From: Citrobacter amalonaticus
GTDB taxonomy: Bacteria > Pseudomonadota > Gammaproteobacteria > Enterobacterales > Enterobacteriaceae
Length of the DNA: 64,000 nt
Reading direction: 5' to 3'
Assembly (NCBI GenBank): GCA_028994555.1
Contig: JARDVN010000001.1
Location: forward strand, 992,001-1,056,000
In this document: piece after piece, positions 41,542 to 53,897 of the stretch
Numbering within the stretch: position 1 is the stretch's first letter
How the letters are laid out: each line of letters starts with the position of its first letter
Program-made: the position numbers and the translations under genes
Notes under the pieces: generated by a model
What the model saw: the letters and a program-made list of their open reading frames with translations, nothing else
Told to the model about the DNA's origin: nothing
The model's database searches: none

Positions 41542-41955
41542 ATGCGTAACTTTGATTTATCCCCGCTGTACCGTTCTGCTATTGGTTTCGACCGCCTGTT
41601 TAACCTGCTGGAAAACAACCAGAGCCAGAGTAATGGCGGCTACCCTCCGTATAACGTTGAGCTGGTAGACGAAAATCACTATCGCATTGCTATCGCCGTT
41701 GCCGGTTTCGCGGAAAGCGAACTGGAAATTACCGCACAGGACAACCTGCTGGTGGTGAAAGGTGCGCATGCGGACGAGCAAAAAGAACGGACTTACCTAT
41801 ACCAGGGCATTGCGGAACGCAACTTTGAACGTAAGTTCCAGTTGGCTGAGAACATCCATGTTCGCGGCGCGAACCTGGTCAATGGCCTGCTGTACATCGA
41901 TCTTGAGCGCGTCATTCCGGAAGCAAACAAACCGCGCCGTATCGAAATCAATTAA
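41542..41955 (+). CDS. ibpA: Small heat-shock protein IbpA
   Basis: Holds unfolded proteins at inclusion-body surfaces for refolding by ClpB/DnaK. It has 137 residues, identical in length to E. coli. The alpha-crystallin domain runs from about 35 to 125 ([20 protein letters not shown] ... FQLAENIHV). The C-terminal IEI tail motif, needed for oligomers, is present. ATG at 41542 after AGGAGC. Confidence 0.98.
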   Translation: MRNFDLSPLYRSAIGFDRLFNLLENNQSQSNGGYPPYNVELVDENHYRIAIAVAGFAESELEITAQDNLLVVKGAHADEQKERTYLYQGIAERNFERKFQLAENIHVRGANLVNGLLYIDLERVIPEANKPRRIEIN

Positions 41956-42104
41956 TTCTGTCGGGCCGCGCTGCGCGGCCTGTTATCCCAGGCTCGCCGT
42001 CAGGGGGGCCGATGCGAATCTACGGATTTGCAGGTACGACTATGCCCTACACCATTCGCGTTGCAGGGTTTAGTGAAAACTCGCTTCTTAGAAGGAGAAT
42101 GATT
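41956..42104 (+). promoter_or_regulatory. ibpA-ibpB spacer with hairpins
   Basis: 149 bases with a strong GGCCGCGC-TGCGCGGCC hairpin just after ibpA and a second folded region ahead of the AGAAGGAG ribosome site of ibpB. A processing site and second thermometer are known here in E. coli; I infer the same. A G6 run at 42003-42008 may be inflated. Confidence 0.5.
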
Positions 42105-42533
42105 ATGCGTAACTACGATTTATCCCCACTGCTGCGTCAATGGATCGGTTTTGACAAACTGGCCAACGCGTTACAAAACACGGCCGAAAGCCAGAGCTTC
42201 CCGCCCTATAACATTGAAAAAAGCGACGATAACCACTACCGCATAACCCTTGCGCTGGCCGGTTTCCGTCAGGAAGATCTGGACATTCAGCTCGAAGGCA
42301 CCCGCCTGACCGTGAAAGGCACGCCGCAGCAGCCTGAAAAAGAGACCAAATGGTTGCATCAGGGGCTGGTCACTCAGTCGTTCAGCCTGAGCTTTACCCT
42401 GGCTGAAAATATGGAGGTTTCCGGCGCGACATTTACCAACGGGTTGTTACATATCGATTTAACCCGTAATGTCCCGGAAGCCGTTGCCCCGCAACGTATC
42501 GCCATCAGCGAACGTCCCGCATTAAATAGCTAA
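42105..42533 (+). CDS. ibpB: Small heat-shock protein IbpB
   Basis: Partner of IbpA, 142 residues. Alpha-crystallin domain about 33-122 ([20 protein letters not shown] ... [14 protein letters not shown]) and IAI tail motif ([13 protein letters not shown]). Paralogous to ibpA by tandem duplication. The ATG at 42105 with AGAAGGAGAATGATT upstream is used; a longer in-frame extension to 42012 is spacer sequence. Confidence 0.98.
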   Translation: MRNYDLSPLLRQWIGFDKLANALQNTAESQSFPPYNIEKSDDNHYRITLALAGFRQEDLDIQLEGTRLTVKGTPQQPEKETKWLHQGLVTQSFSLSFTLAENMEVSGATFTNGLLHIDLTRNVPEAVAPQRIAISERPALNS

Positions 42534-42550
42534 TTTAGCTCCTTGCCTTT

Positions 42551-42579
42551 GCCCCGCCAGAAATGACGGGGCTTTTTTT
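42551..42579 (+). terminator. Terminator of ibpAB
   Basis: GCCCCGCCAGAAATGACGGGGC hairpin followed by seven T. Confidence 0.9.
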
Positions 42580-42794
42580 GTGCGTGAAAACAATAGCGGC
42601 TCCGGGGAAGCATTACCCTTACCTGAAGAAAGCATTCAGCAGCTTCAGATTGCAATGAAGAAAAAGGGCAAGAAACGCCTGTCATAAGGGCGCATTAGCG
42701 TCGTTTCAGCATCAGAATGTGCGCCACCCTACATCTATGCCTGAACGGTTCAGTCATAATCCACTTAAATAGAAATGTTATTCACAGGGAATAA

Positions 42795-44460
<1,666 letters not shown>

Positions 44461-44528
44461 GTCAGCTTCCTTTGACCGACATCCATCAGGTTGCCGGTCA
44501 AAGGCGTTCAAGACTCCATTACGACTGT

Positions 44529-45996
44529 CTACATCGCTTCTTCGACGTTTGGTTTTTCCAGACCCAGGCGCTCGTATTGCTCTGATGGCGCATCATTTTC
44601 TGCCATCAGGCGCACAATTTCCCGTTTTAGCCGTGCGATAACTTCAGGGTTTTGCTGTGGCGTGGTTTGCCGGGGATCGTCAGTCACGTTGAACAGCACG
44701 CTCTGCCAGTGATGCGTTAAAGGCACCATACCGAGACCGATGTCAGCAATCTTCATCAACCGACATCCTTTGGTGAAACTGAACGATTCCACCATTTCTG
44801 TATGCTGGAGTTCCTGCGGGGTAAAAGGATGGCGCATATGCGTGGGCATCAACGTGTAGTGATTCAACGGACGATTTTCGCGCGTCGGCGCATGCGTATA
44901 AACCCAGGTGCCGTCAGTGCAACTGACCTGCGCGCCGTAGACACCAAACAACGCTGTTTTGCGTACAGGGGTATCATGGGCAATGGTTTCTCCTAATGGT
45001 TTCCCCTGCATGTCCGGCGGGATAGCCTGATCAAAAAAATCTAACAGTGTCGGGGCTAAATCGATGGTCTGCACTAACTGGCGATTCCTGCCGGTTTTTT
45101 TACTCCGTGGGTCGTAAATAAACAGCGGTGTATGGGAGACCTCCTCATAAAAGTTGGCATCGTTGGCTTTTGCCCACCAGTCATGTTCACTGAGTAAATA
45201 GCCGTGGTCAGTGTTGACGATCAGCAGGGTATCTTGCCAGAGATCGTATTTGTCCATCATGTCGAGCACGCGGCCAAGACCCGCATCGCACATATCCAGC
45301 AAACCGCTATATTCCTGACGAAGATTATCCACCCATGGGCGTTCCTCATCGGACACCTGCGCATAGTTCGGCCAGTCAAAAAAGAGGCCCAGCCGCTTTC
45401 TCTTTTTGCCGACGATGGAAAAAAGGCTCGTGGGGATCGAACGTTTCAATTTGCAGGAACCAGTTATCCTCAGTGTGATATTTCTCAATGAATTCCAGGC
45501 CAAGATCGAAGGTTTTCTCAATGGGAAATTTATCCTGTTGCAGGATTTTTTCGCGGTTAGCCAAATCCTGCGACATCATTTGGCCAAGGTGTGGCGGGAA
45601 TTCACGCTTAATTAAATCAGGCTCCCAGCGATCGCCCTCCTGACCTCTGACGATTTCCCATGACGCATAGCGGTTATGGTAAGTACAGCCGCCATCTTCC
45701 CAGTAGTGGTAATGGTCACTGATTAAATGGCTGTGAACGCCATTTTTTTTCATGATTTCAAAGCAGGAGTCGTCAAAGGGTTCCAGAGGCCCCCAACTAC
45801 GATGGAGAAAGTTGTAGCGACCCGTGTGTAATTCTCGTCTGGCAGGCATGCAAGGTAGACTTCCTACATAGCTTTTATCAAAGACAACGCATTTTTCCGC
45901 CAGACGGGAAAAATGAGGGGTGTGAGTCCAGGCGGAATTATAAGGGGCTAAGCAATGCCTGTTTAATGAGTCATACATTACCATTATCGCTTTCAT
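44529..45996 (-). CDS. Cysteine-type sulfatase, one frameshift
   Basis: Alkaline-phosphatase-superfamily sulfatase, about 488 residues after correction, no signal peptide, so cytosolic. The active-site signature CMPARRELHTGR places the formylglycine-precursor Cys at residue 49. Metal ligands are expected in MYDSLNRH near 8 and NTDHGYLLSEHDWWAK in the middle. The N-terminal YDSLNRH style is that of the PMH-like sulfatase/phosphonate-ester hydrolase branch, so substrate could be a sulfate or phosphonate ester. Six A (plus strand) at 45378-45383 instead of five break the frame; five gives GPLFDWPNYAQVSDEE. It is not YidJ, which occupies this neighbourhood in E. coli. Confidence 0.88.
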
Positions 45997-46056
45997 TTTT
46001 TCTCCTGTGCGATTTTATTCAGTTCATTATCTCTGAGATGCAAATGTCGGTAGATA

Positions 46057-47463
46057 TCAGATCAAACGCCGTAATTCTTCAAAGGTGAATATCCGACCAC
46101 GATAGGTTACTGCCGGATAAACTGAATCACATTCCACGGCGACTTTATTATTGGTATCGATAATAAAAAACTGACTACCAACACCATACATGATGCTATA
46201 GTAATTCCCGATTTCATGAATTTCAGAGGTTATATTGCTGCGTTTTCCCGGAATGGTAAATGTATCGAGAAGCTCTACGGTTTGGTTGTTTAAATCAATA
46301 CCATATACCAGACTTTGGGAGTCAAAAGGTGCTTCATAATATTCGTCCGGAATGGGGTCTTCCATTTTTTTATTATTTTCACTCCCATCATCAAAGAGTG
46401 CCGCTTTGTTATTGAAAAGCGTAATGGCGAGACGATTTTCCGTCAGAAAGTCGGCATATTTTGGGTTGGTGGTGGGGAAGACGGCATGCTCTCCATTGGG
46501 ATAGGCAAAGCCTGGCAACGGTTTTAGATTTACCGTTGCTGCAACAAGTGAATTCATCGGATTATCAATAGTCCACTCAATATCGCCGCTCTCCATATTC
46601 AGTCCATAAATCGTACTGGTAGAGCGATTATTCAAAATGAGTTGCTTGAGATGCGTGCTGTATTCCAGCGAGTTAAAGTGCGCATCGTTGGGTTGAGCAT
46701 CAATACACACATCCTGATTATCAAAGTATTCCGAGTAGTCACGTGACCAGATAATGTTGCCATTATTCACATCATATTTATAGATTGTGGACTGCTGACG
46801 TTGTTGTGCCGTGGGGTTTTCCAGTAGCGTGACCAGACAGAACATGTTGCCATCCGGTCCGAAAGTTATATCGTGATGAAAACCGTAACCTGCCGGAACA
46901 GAATAGGACTGGCGAGTTTCGCCCAGAAGATTCATTTGCCTCAGTGTCTGGGCATAGTTTTCTCCCGCCGTGGGGAAAATGTCAAAGCCAGGGTAGATAG
47001 AGTGGCCGTCACTCTTTAGGTTATTGTTATCCCAGGCATTGGTAAATGCCATTCTCAGATCGCCATTTTTATCATAGGCGGTGTAAAAACAGGTGACAAG
47101 CCAACCCTGATAAAGCGTTTCCTGCGCAATACGTTCATCGTTGATCGCGAAAGTCACATTCAGTGGGATGACACCGTAATCCTGTCCTGTGGTATCCGCA
47201 GTAACATTGACAGTTTGGTTTGAACCGTCATTAAAGAGACATTCAATGCTAATGGTGTTGGACGTATTCGCATACAGACCAATAACAGGGATAGTCGGAT
47301 TTAATATATATTCATTTGTTGAATATATAAAATTGCTGTCGAGGGTTTTTCCTTTTACGGTATAACGATATTTCATCGGCAGATCTGCCGTTACCGTAAC
47401 TTGTGCGGAAAGTAGGTTCTGATTGAAAGGGTTAATCACAACGCGGGTAGTCATATCTTGCAT
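46057..47463 (-). CDS. Arylsulfate sulfotransferase (ASST)-like protein without signal peptide
   Basis: About 468 residues. The N-terminal beta domain (VVINPFNQNLLSAQVTVTA) and the following propeller match the ASST family, which moves sulfate from one phenol to another without PAPS. Likely equivalents of the E. coli CFT073 AssT active site: His in GYGFHHDITFG, His and Asn in DAHFNSLEYST, Arg in LILNNRSTS, and the His nucleophile in PNGEHAVFPTT. Unlike the typical periplasmic AssT (about 570-600 residues) it lacks a signal peptide, and no dsbL/dsbI pair is nearby, so it is probably cytosolic. I choose the ATG at 47463, six bases after AGGA. Sixty bases upstream of the sulfatase on the same strand. 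Confidence 0.82.
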   Translation of the reverse strand: MQDMTTRVVINPFNQNLLSAQVTVTADLPMKYRYTVKGKTLDSNFIYSTNEYILNPTIPVIGLYANTSNTISIECLFNDGSNQTVNVTADTTGQDYGVIPLNVTFAINDERIAQETLYQGWLVTCFYTAYDKNGDLRMAFTNAWDNNNLKSDGHSIYPGFDIFPTAGENYAQTLRQMNLLGETRQSYSVPAGYGFHHDITFGPDGNMFCLVTLLENPTAQQRQQSTIYKYDVNNGNIIWSRDYSEYFDNQDVCIDAQPNDAHFNSLEYSTHLKQLILNNRSTSTIYGLNMESGDIEWTIDNPMNSLVAATVNLKPLPGFAYPNGEHAVFPTTNPKYADFLTENRLAITLFNNKAALFDDGSENNKKMEDPIPDEYYEAPFDSQSLVYGIDLNNQTVELLDTFTIPGKRSNITSEIHEIGNYYSIMYGVGSQFFIIDTNNKVAVECDSVYPAVTYRGRIFTFEELRRLI

Positions 47464-47616
47464 AATCATTCCTTTATGGTAACGCCGATAAAGTGGCGTG
47501 AAGCGGATGACGGAAGATTTGCCATCCCTGGTTATTGAGATTGATATTTTCAGTGAATATATTTTATTCGTTCATACTTTTCGAAATAGAGTGTGTTTGA
47601 GTCTGGAGTGGGAAGT

Positions 47617-47632
47617 TGTGAGATCTATCACA
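47617..47632. promoter_or_regulatory. CRP site in the divergent sulfatase-island promoter
   Basis: TGTGA-GATCTA-TCACA, an exact palindromic CRP consensus, lies between the divergent ASST-like gene and the GPH transporter gene. It could serve both promoters. The 269-base spacer is AT-rich. Confidence 0.8.
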
Positions 47633-47732
47633 TATGAAAATAAACATAATCATTAAGCAAAAAATCATAATGTAGAGCGAGTTGCTATTAAATCTATTAT
47701 GCAAACTCACTCTTGCAACCATCTGGATTAAT

Positions 47733-49084
47733 ATGAATAGTCAAATTTTGAGTGTCAGGGAAAAGGTTGGCTACGGCCTTGGGGATGCGGCAAGCCATAT
47801 TGTCTTTGATAATGTCATGCTCTATCTCATGTTCTTTTATACTGATATTGCTGGTTTGCCTGCGGCGTTTATTGGCAGCATGTTTTTAGTGACGCGAATA
47901 CTTGATGCAATATCTGACCCTTGTATGGGATTGCTTGCAGACCGTACCCGTACGCGCTGGGGGAAATTTCGCCCGTGGCTGCTGTGGGCGTCCATTCCTT
48001 TTGGTATTAGTTGTGTTCTTACCTATACGGTTCCGGATTTATCGCTATATGGAAAAATGATTTATGCCACGCTCACTTATATCGCACTAACGTTGATGTA
48101 CACGATCGTTAATATTCCTTATTGTGCACTGGGTGGGGTAATCACCAGCGATTCACAGCAGCGCATGTCTTTGCAGTCGTGGCGGTTTGTGCTTGCAACG
48201 GCGGGCGGCATGTTGTCCACCGCATTAATGATGAATATGGTGGACTGGCTGGGTGGAGGGGATAAAAAACTGGGTTTTCAGATCAGTATTACACTGCTCT
48301 CTATTATTGCTGTGTTAATGTTCTACTTTTGTTTTTTTTACCACCAAAGAGCGCATTGTTTCACCCCCCATTAACGCTGGTTTTAAAGGCATGTTGGGTG
48401 ATTTAAAAGATATCTGGAAAAACGATCAGTGGCGAGTGGTCAGTGTTCTGACCGTCTTCACTATCATCGGAACTTCGGTACGTGGTGGGGTGATGATGTA
48501 TTACGTCACCTGGATTATGGAATCACCCAAAGTATTTTCGATATTTCTCTCCACGTATTGTGTCGGCAATATTGTCGGTAGCGCGATAGCAAAACCGCTA
48601 AGCGTTCGCTTTTGTAAAGTGGCGGTGTTTATTTTCTGCAATATTGTTCTGATGATAATGAGTTTTGCGATGTATTTTGTGCCAATGGACAGAATGGTGG
48701 TGATGTTTTGCCTGATTTTTATCGTTGGTGTTCTGCATCAGATTATGACGCCGATAAAGTGGGTCATGATGGCGGATACGGTAGATTACGGCGAAATGGT
48801 CAGTGGTAAACGCCTGACGGGAATTAGCTTCGCGGGGACGTTGTTTGTGCTGAAAATGGGGCTGGCGGTAGGTGGTGCAATTATCGGTTGGATGCTCGCT
48901 ATGGGGGGGCTATCAGGCGGGAGCTGATGCGCAGTCGCCGGAAACGTTGAAGACCATCATCACCTTGTTTACGGTTGCGCCGGGACTTTGTTATCTGTGC
49001 TGTGCGTTAATCGCCAAATGCTTCTACAGGTTGACTACGGAACAAATGAAACAGGTTTCGCAAACGCGACATGCGTCGAGCTGA
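47733..49084 (+). CDS. GPH-family sugar:cation symporter, two frameshifts
   Basis: Glycoside-pentoside-hexuronide family transporter (MelB/YicJ type) of about 449 residues with twelve hydrophobic segments. The start MNSQILSVREKVGYGLGDAASHIVF and DAISDPCMGLLADRTRTRWGKFRP (cation site aspartates) are diagnostic. Eight T at 48332-48339 (seven gives CFFTTKERIVSPPINAG) and seven G at 48903-48909 (six gives LAMGGYQAGADAQ) break the frame. Context suggests it imports a sulfated glycoside or conjugate for the sulfatase; this is inference. Confidence 0.88.
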
Positions 49085-49175
49085 TTTGCGGAGTTTATTC
49101 ATGCTAATCATCCGGGCTCTCAGGTAGTATTGAGGTTATTTCATGCACATTCTGCGCATTGCGTAGGGGGGTTAA

Positions 49176-49523
49176 ATGAAGATTTCCCGCCTCGGAGAAG
49201 CCCCGGATTACCGCTTCTCGCTGGCAAACGAGCGTACCTTTCTGGCGTGGATCCGCACCGCGCTGGGTTTTCTGGCCGCGGGCGTTGGGCTTGATCAACT
49301 GGCGCCAGATTTCGCCACGCCGGTGATCCGTGAGCTGTTGGCGCTGTTACTCTGTTTGTTCGCGGGCGGTCTGGCGGTTTACGGTTATCTGCGCTGGTTG
49401 CGCAATGAAAAGGCGATGCGGCTGAAAGAGGATTTACCGTATACCCGAAGCCTGCTGATCATCAGTCTGATATTGACCATTGTGGCGATCGTGGTCATGG
49501 CGCTGGTGCTGTATGCCGGATAG
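49176..49523 (+). CDS. yidH: DUF202 inner-membrane protein YidH
   Basis: Small membrane protein of 115 residues, three helices, role unknown. The DUF202 motif NERTFLAWIRTALGFLAAGVGL is at residues 18-39. Matches E. coli in length. Overlaps yidG by 11 bases. Confidence 0.95.
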   Translation: MKISRLGEAPDYRFSLANERTFLAWIRTALGFLAAGVGLDQLAPDFATPVIRELLALLLCLFAGGLAVYGYLRWLRNEKAMRLKEDLPYTRSLLIISLILTIVAIVVMALVLYAG

Positions 49524-49875
49524 CCGTAAGGCCCGTCGCATGGCCGATCCTGGTTTGCAACCAGAGCGCACATCGCTGGCCTGGTTTCGCACGTTGCTGG
49601 GTTATTGTGCGCTGATGGCGCTGGCGATAAAACATCACTGGCATCAGGCGGGATTCTTGTTCTGGGTCTCTATCGCGGTGCTGGCTATCGTGGTTGTGAT
49701 CCTCTGGCGCTATACGCGCCAGCGTAATCTGATGGATGTCTCGCTTCTCGATTATTCCCAATCTCGCGTGGTTCGTGACAAATTTATGATCTCCCTCGCG
49801 GTGTTATCTCTCGCAATACTGTTTGCTGTAACGCACATTCACCAACTTATCCTCTTTATCGGAAATTTAGCATGA
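49513..49875 (+). CDS. yidG: DUF202 inner-membrane protein YidG
   Basis: Paralogue of YidH, 120 residues, with PERTSLAWFRTLLGYCALMALA near residue 18 and three membrane helices. Start ATG at 49513 lies inside the yidH end; the stop overlaps the maturase start by four bases, so the three genes are coupled. Confidence 0.95.
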   Translation: MPDSRKARRMADPGLQPERTSLAWFRTLLGYCALMALAIKHHWHQAGFLFWVSIAVLAIVVVILWRYTRQRNLMDVSLLDYSQSRVVRDKFMISLAVLSLAILFAVTHIHQLILFIGNLA

Positions 49876-50993
49876 CAGGGTGTCAGGTCATGGCCAAGCC
49901 GGCCAGTTCACGTTGTAACCTGGATTGTCGTTACTGCTTTTACATCGATAAACCCGCCCACCCGGTGATGGACGACGCGACGTTAGCGGCGTTTATTCAG
50001 CAGCATATTGCCGCACAACCAGGACCGGACGTTCAGTTTGCCTGGCAGGGGGGAGAACCGACGCTCTGCGGTCTGGATTTTTTTCATCGCGTGGTGGAAT
50101 TGCAAAAAAAGTTTGGTGCGGGAAAGCAAATCCAGAACGCTTTTCAGACCAACGGTATTTTGCTCAATGACGCATGGTGCCGCTTTCTGCACGATAATAA
50201 CTGGCTGGTGGGACTCTCACTGGACGGTCCTGCCGATTTGCACGATACGTACCGGGTTAGCCGGAGCGGGAACCCCTCACACCATAAAGTGATGAATGCA
50301 ATACAAAAACTGATTGAGCATCAGGTGGAGTTCAACCTGTTGGTAGTGGTGAATCGTCTTAACAGCAGTCAGCCGGAGCGGATGTATCACCATCTTCGCC
50401 AGCTTGGGACGCCTTTCTTACAGTTTATTCCGCTTGTCGAATGGGATGAGCATGGCAGGCTGACGGCGGAATCGGTCGAGCCGCAGGCGTGGGGACAGTT
50501 TCTCAACGCTGTGTTCGATATCTGGGTGCGGGAAGATATCGGTCGCGTGTACATTCAGCTCTTTGATTCGACGCTGGGCGTATGGTGTGGTTACCCGTCG
50601 CAAATGTGTTCGTTAAGTCAGGACTGTGGCCACGCCTTTGCGCTGGAGGCCAATGGTGATTTGTATCAGTGCGATCATTATGTCTATCCACAGTACCGGC
50701 TGGGCAACATTCTTCACACTTCGCTGAAGGCGCTCAATGCCAGTCCGCAGGCGAAAGCGTTTGGGGCGTTGAAAAGGTCAACGTTAAGTGCAGAGTGTCA
50801 GTCCTGTTCGCTGCTGCGCTTTTGTCATGGCGACTGTCCAAAACATCGGGATGAGAGTGGGAAAAGCGTGTTGTGCGACGGATACCGTGAATTTATCCAC
50901 TATACCGCGCCGCACATGCGTGTAATGCGCGATCTGATCAGGCAGTATCGCTCACCGGCAGAGCTGATGGCGATGCTGCGCCCAGGGCGTTAG
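49872..50993 (+). CDS. Anaerobic sulfatase-maturating radical SAM enzyme
   Basis: Oxidises the active-site Cys (or Ser) of sulfatases to formylglycine. It has 373 residues. The radical-SAM cluster motif [10 protein letters not shown] gives Cys15, Cys19 and Cys22. The anSME C-terminal cysteines for two further Fe-S clusters are present: [39 protein letters not shown] and VLCDGYREF. The target is most likely the sulfatase at 44529-45996. Ends four bases into the convergent dsdA. Confidence 0.93.
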   Translation: MTGCQVMAKPASSRCNLDCRYCFYIDKPAHPVMDDATLAAFIQQHIAAQPGPDVQFAWQGGEPTLCGLDFFHRVVELQKKFGAGKQIQNAFQTNGILLNDAWCRFLHDNNWLVGLSLDGPADLHDTYRVSRSGNPSHHKVMNAIQKLIEHQVEFNLLVVVNRLNSSQPERMYHHLRQLGTPFLQFIPLVEWDEHGRLTAESVEPQAWGQFLNAVFDIWVREDIGRVYIQLFDSTLGVWCGYPSQMCSLSQDCGHAFALEANGDLYQCDHYVYPQYRLGNILHTSLKALNASPQAKAFGALKRSTLSAECQSCSLLRFCHGDCPKHRDESGKSVLCDGYREFIHYTAPHMRVMRDLIRQYRSPAELMAMLRPGR

Positions 50994-52312
50994 CGCCCTT
51001 TCGCCAGATATTGCGCCATTTCTTCTTCTGGCACCATGCCGCCGCCTGTCGCCCAGACCAGGTGCGTTGCATTATTGAGCTGTTCAGCGCTAATGCCCTG
51101 CATCTGCCAATAATCAGGAGATGCGCAGACGCGCTGCGGCCCGGCCATTCCCGCCAGCGCTGACGGTTCCAGGCGAATATCTTCCTCCTGCGCCAGCCAG
51201 CCCAGCATATCGTACATCGACTGATCGCTGAGGGTATATAACCCATCAAGCAGGCGTTCCATCGCTCTGCCGACAAAGCCCGATGCCCGTCCTACTGCCA
51301 GGCCATCTGCCGCCGTCAGGTTGTCGATACCGATTTCCTGCACGGAGATCGCATCGTGCAGCCCGGTATATACGCCCAGCAACATGCACGGGGAATGGGT
51401 CGGTTCAGCGAAGAAGCAGTGCACGTTATCGCCAAAGGCCAGTTTCAGACCAAACGCTACCCCGCCGGGGCCACCACCCACACCGCATGGCAGATAAACA
51501 AACAGCGGGTGATCGGCATCCACCACGCGGCCTTGTTTCTCGAATTGCGCTTTCAGACGCTGGCCCGCAACTGCATAGCCTAAAAACAGCGTGCGGGAGT
51601 TTTCATCGTCGATAAAGAAGCAGTTCGGATCGGACTCCGCCGCTTTGCGGCCCTGCTCAACGGCTACGCCGTAATCTTCTTCGTATTCAACAACCGTGAC
51701 GCCGTGGCTGCGCAATTTGGCTTTCTTCCACGCACGGGCATCAGCAGACATATGCACCGTGACGTTAAAGCCAATACGGGCGCTCATAATGCCGATAGAC
51801 AGCCCCAGGTTGCCAGTTGACCCCACCGCGATGCTGTACTGGCTAAAGAAGTCTTTGAACTCCGTTGAAAGCAGAACGCTGTAATCCTCTTCGGGGGCCA
51901 GCATACCGGCTTCCTTCGCCAGTTTTTCGGCGTGCGTCAGCACTTCATAAATGCCGCCGCGCGCTTTAATCGAGCCGGAAATGGGCAGATGGCTGTCTTT
52001 TTTCAGCAGGATTTCCCCACTGATTTTCTGTCCGTACTGTTTTTCCAGGCGCTGTTGCATGGCTGGAATGGCGACAACTTCAGATTCAATGATTCCGCCG
52101 GTCGCGGCGGTTTCCGGGAAGGCTTTGGCCAGATACGGCGCAAAGCGCGCCAGGCGGGCGTGTGCGCCCTTCACATCGTGCTCGGTCAGACCGACATAAG
52201 GTAACCCTTCCGCAAGAGAGGTGGTTCCTGGATTAAACCAGGTTGTCTCTCGGAGAGCCACCAGATCCTCCACCAAAGGATACTGGGCGATAAGCTTTTG
52301 AATGTTTTCCAT
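50990..52312 (-). CDS. dsdA: D-serine dehydratase
   Basis: PLP enzyme that detoxifies D-serine to pyruvate and ammonia. It has 440 residues from ATG 52312 ([17 protein letters not shown]), two fewer than E. coli. The PLP lysine is in [16 protein letters not shown] near 116 and the phosphate-binding glycine loop is [14 protein letters not shown] near 277. The frame is open 16 codons upstream into the dsdX end but without family similarity. Follows dsdX by 17 bases. Confidence 0.97.
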   Translation of the reverse strand: MENIQKLIAQYPLVEDLVALRETTWFNPGTTSLAEGLPYVGLTEHDVKGAHARLARFAPYLAKAFPETAATGGIIESEVVAIPAMQQRLEKQYGQKISGEILLKKDSHLPISGSIKARGGIYEVLTHAEKLAKEAGMLAPEEDYSVLLSTEFKDFFSQYSIAVGSTGNLGLSIGIMSARIGFNVTVHMSADARAWKKAKLRSHGVTVVEYEEDYGVAVEQGRKAAESDPNCFFIDDENSRTLFLGYAVAGQRLKAQFEKQGRVVDADHPLFVYLPCGVGGGPGGVAFGLKLAFGDNVHCFFAEPTHSPCMLLGVYTGLHDAISVQEIGIDNLTAADGLAVGRASGFVGRAMERLLDGLYTLSDQSMYDMLGWLAQEEDIRLEPSALAGMAGPQRVCASPDYWQMQGISAEQLNNATHLVWATGGGMVPEEEMAQYLAKGR

Positions 52313-52329
52313 AGGACGTCTCTTTGCGC

Positions 52330-53667
52330 TTAGATGATAAAGGAAAGCAGGAATGTGCAAGCCAGTGCAATGACCGAGGCGATAAATGTCGCGGTCGTAT
52401 AGTATTTGAATGTCTCATTCAGGGTGGCGCCGCAGTACTGCTTAACCAGCCAGAAAAGGGAATCGGTGACGATGGTGCAGCCAATAGCGCCGGAACCGAT
52501 AGCAATGGCGATGATCTCCGGGCTGACGTTGGGATAAAGCGGCAGCATCGGCGCAACAATCGCCGTGGCGCCCATCATCGCCACCGTGGCAGAACCCACC
52601 GCCGCGTGCAGAATCAGCGCCACCAGCCAGGCCAGCAGAATGGGGTGCATATCCATGTTGGAAAGGATCACCGCCAGCGTATCGGCCAGACCGCTGCTTT
52701 TGAGGATGGCGTTGAACGCTCCACCCGCCCCGATAATCAGCAGGATATTGGCGATAGAGCCAAAGCCGTTTTCGGTATGGGTGAGCAGTACGCTCATGCC
52801 GATGTGCTGGCGTAAACCGAGAATGTAATACGCCACAAAGACGGCGATAAACATCGCGGTGATCGGGTTACCGATAAATTCCAGCAGGGTGTACAGCGTG
52901 CTGCCTTTGGTCATGTTCAGTTCAGCAACGGTTTTCACCAGCATCAAACCAATCGGCAGCAGGACGGTAAACAGCGTTGCGCCCAGCGATGGCAGCGTGC
53001 TTTCCTCACGCACTTTGAGGTCGGCAAACTCCGCGGGAACCGGTTTGAACGGCAGGCGATTGCCGAGAAATTTCAGGAACAGCGGGCCGCCGATCAGTGA
53101 CGCCATCAGGCCAACCAGCAGGCCGTAGACGATGACCGAACCAATATCCGCACCCAGTTTATTGGCGACAAACAGTGCAGCCGGGTGTGGCGGTACGACG
53201 CAGTGAACGGCCATCAGCGCGGTACACAACGGGATGGCCAGTTTCAGCAGCGAGGTATTGGTTTTTTTCGCAATCGAGAACGCCAGCGGAATTAACAGCA
53301 CCACGCCGACTTCCACAAACAACGTGATCCCACAAATCAGCCCCACCAGCACCATAATAACGTCGGCGGAGAGCCAACGGCAGCGTTGTAGCGTTAAGCC
53401 GATCCGTTCGGCGGCGCCGGAAACCTCCATCATTTTGCCGAGAATCGTCCCCAGACCGATGACCGCGGCGAGGAAGCCCAGCGTGCCGCCGATCCCGCTT
53501 TCGATGGCATTGACCATATCCAGCGGTCCCATGCCCATCATGGCACCCACAAAGAAACTGGCGAGCAGCAGTGCCAGGAATGGGTGGAATTTGAATTTCA
53601 CGATGGTCAGTACAATTAACACAATGCTAATTAGCAGCGTGCTCACAACCCAGATTTGAGAGTGCAT
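52330..53667 (-). CDS. dsdX: D-serine permease DsdX
   Basis: Gnt-family (GntP) importer of D-serine, 445 residues as in E. coli, with about twelve to fourteen helices. Family segments [21 protein letters not shown] and [18 protein letters not shown] are present. Operon with dsdA, divergent from its activator dsdC. Confidence 0.97.
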   Translation of the reverse strand: MHSQIWVVSTLLISIVLIVLTIVKFKFHPFLALLLASFFVGAMMGMGPLDMVNAIESGIGGTLGFLAAVIGLGTILGKMMEVSGAAERIGLTLQRCRWLSADVIMVLVGLICGITLFVEVGVVLLIPLAFSIAKKTNTSLLKLAIPLCTALMAVHCVVPPHPAALFVANKLGADIGSVIVYGLLVGLMASLIGGPLFLKFLGNRLPFKPVPAEFADLKVREESTLPSLGATLFTVLLPIGLMLVKTVAELNMTKGSTLYTLLEFIGNPITAMFIAVFVAYYILGLRQHIGMSVLLTHTENGFGSIANILLIIGAGGAFNAILKSSGLADTLAVILSNMDMHPILLAWLVALILHAAVGSATVAMMGATAIVAPMLPLYPNVSPEIIAIAIGSGAIGCTIVTDSLFWLVKQYCGATLNETFKYYTTATFIASVIALACTFLLSFII

Positions 53668-53897
53668 ATCTCACCTTGCCCTGTGATTTACCTGTCCCTA
53701 TTGGACAAAAATTCGGCGTGGGCTGACAAACGATATAAATCCTCGCTCACATGAATCAGATTGAACCAAAGAGGTGATTTACGTCGACTATTCGCGTTAT
53801 TTTGCGATATGGTTCACTCTCATTCATCTTTCTGCTGATTTTTTATGCAAATATTCTTACACTTCGACGCAATAGAAGACGACATCATCGAGGCCCC

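Noticed and set aside
44529..45996. Assignment of the sulfatase as YidJ
   Set aside because: The sequence has a different N-terminus and motif surroundings (YDSLNRH, CMPARRELHTGR) from E. coli YidJ; only the genomic position is similar.
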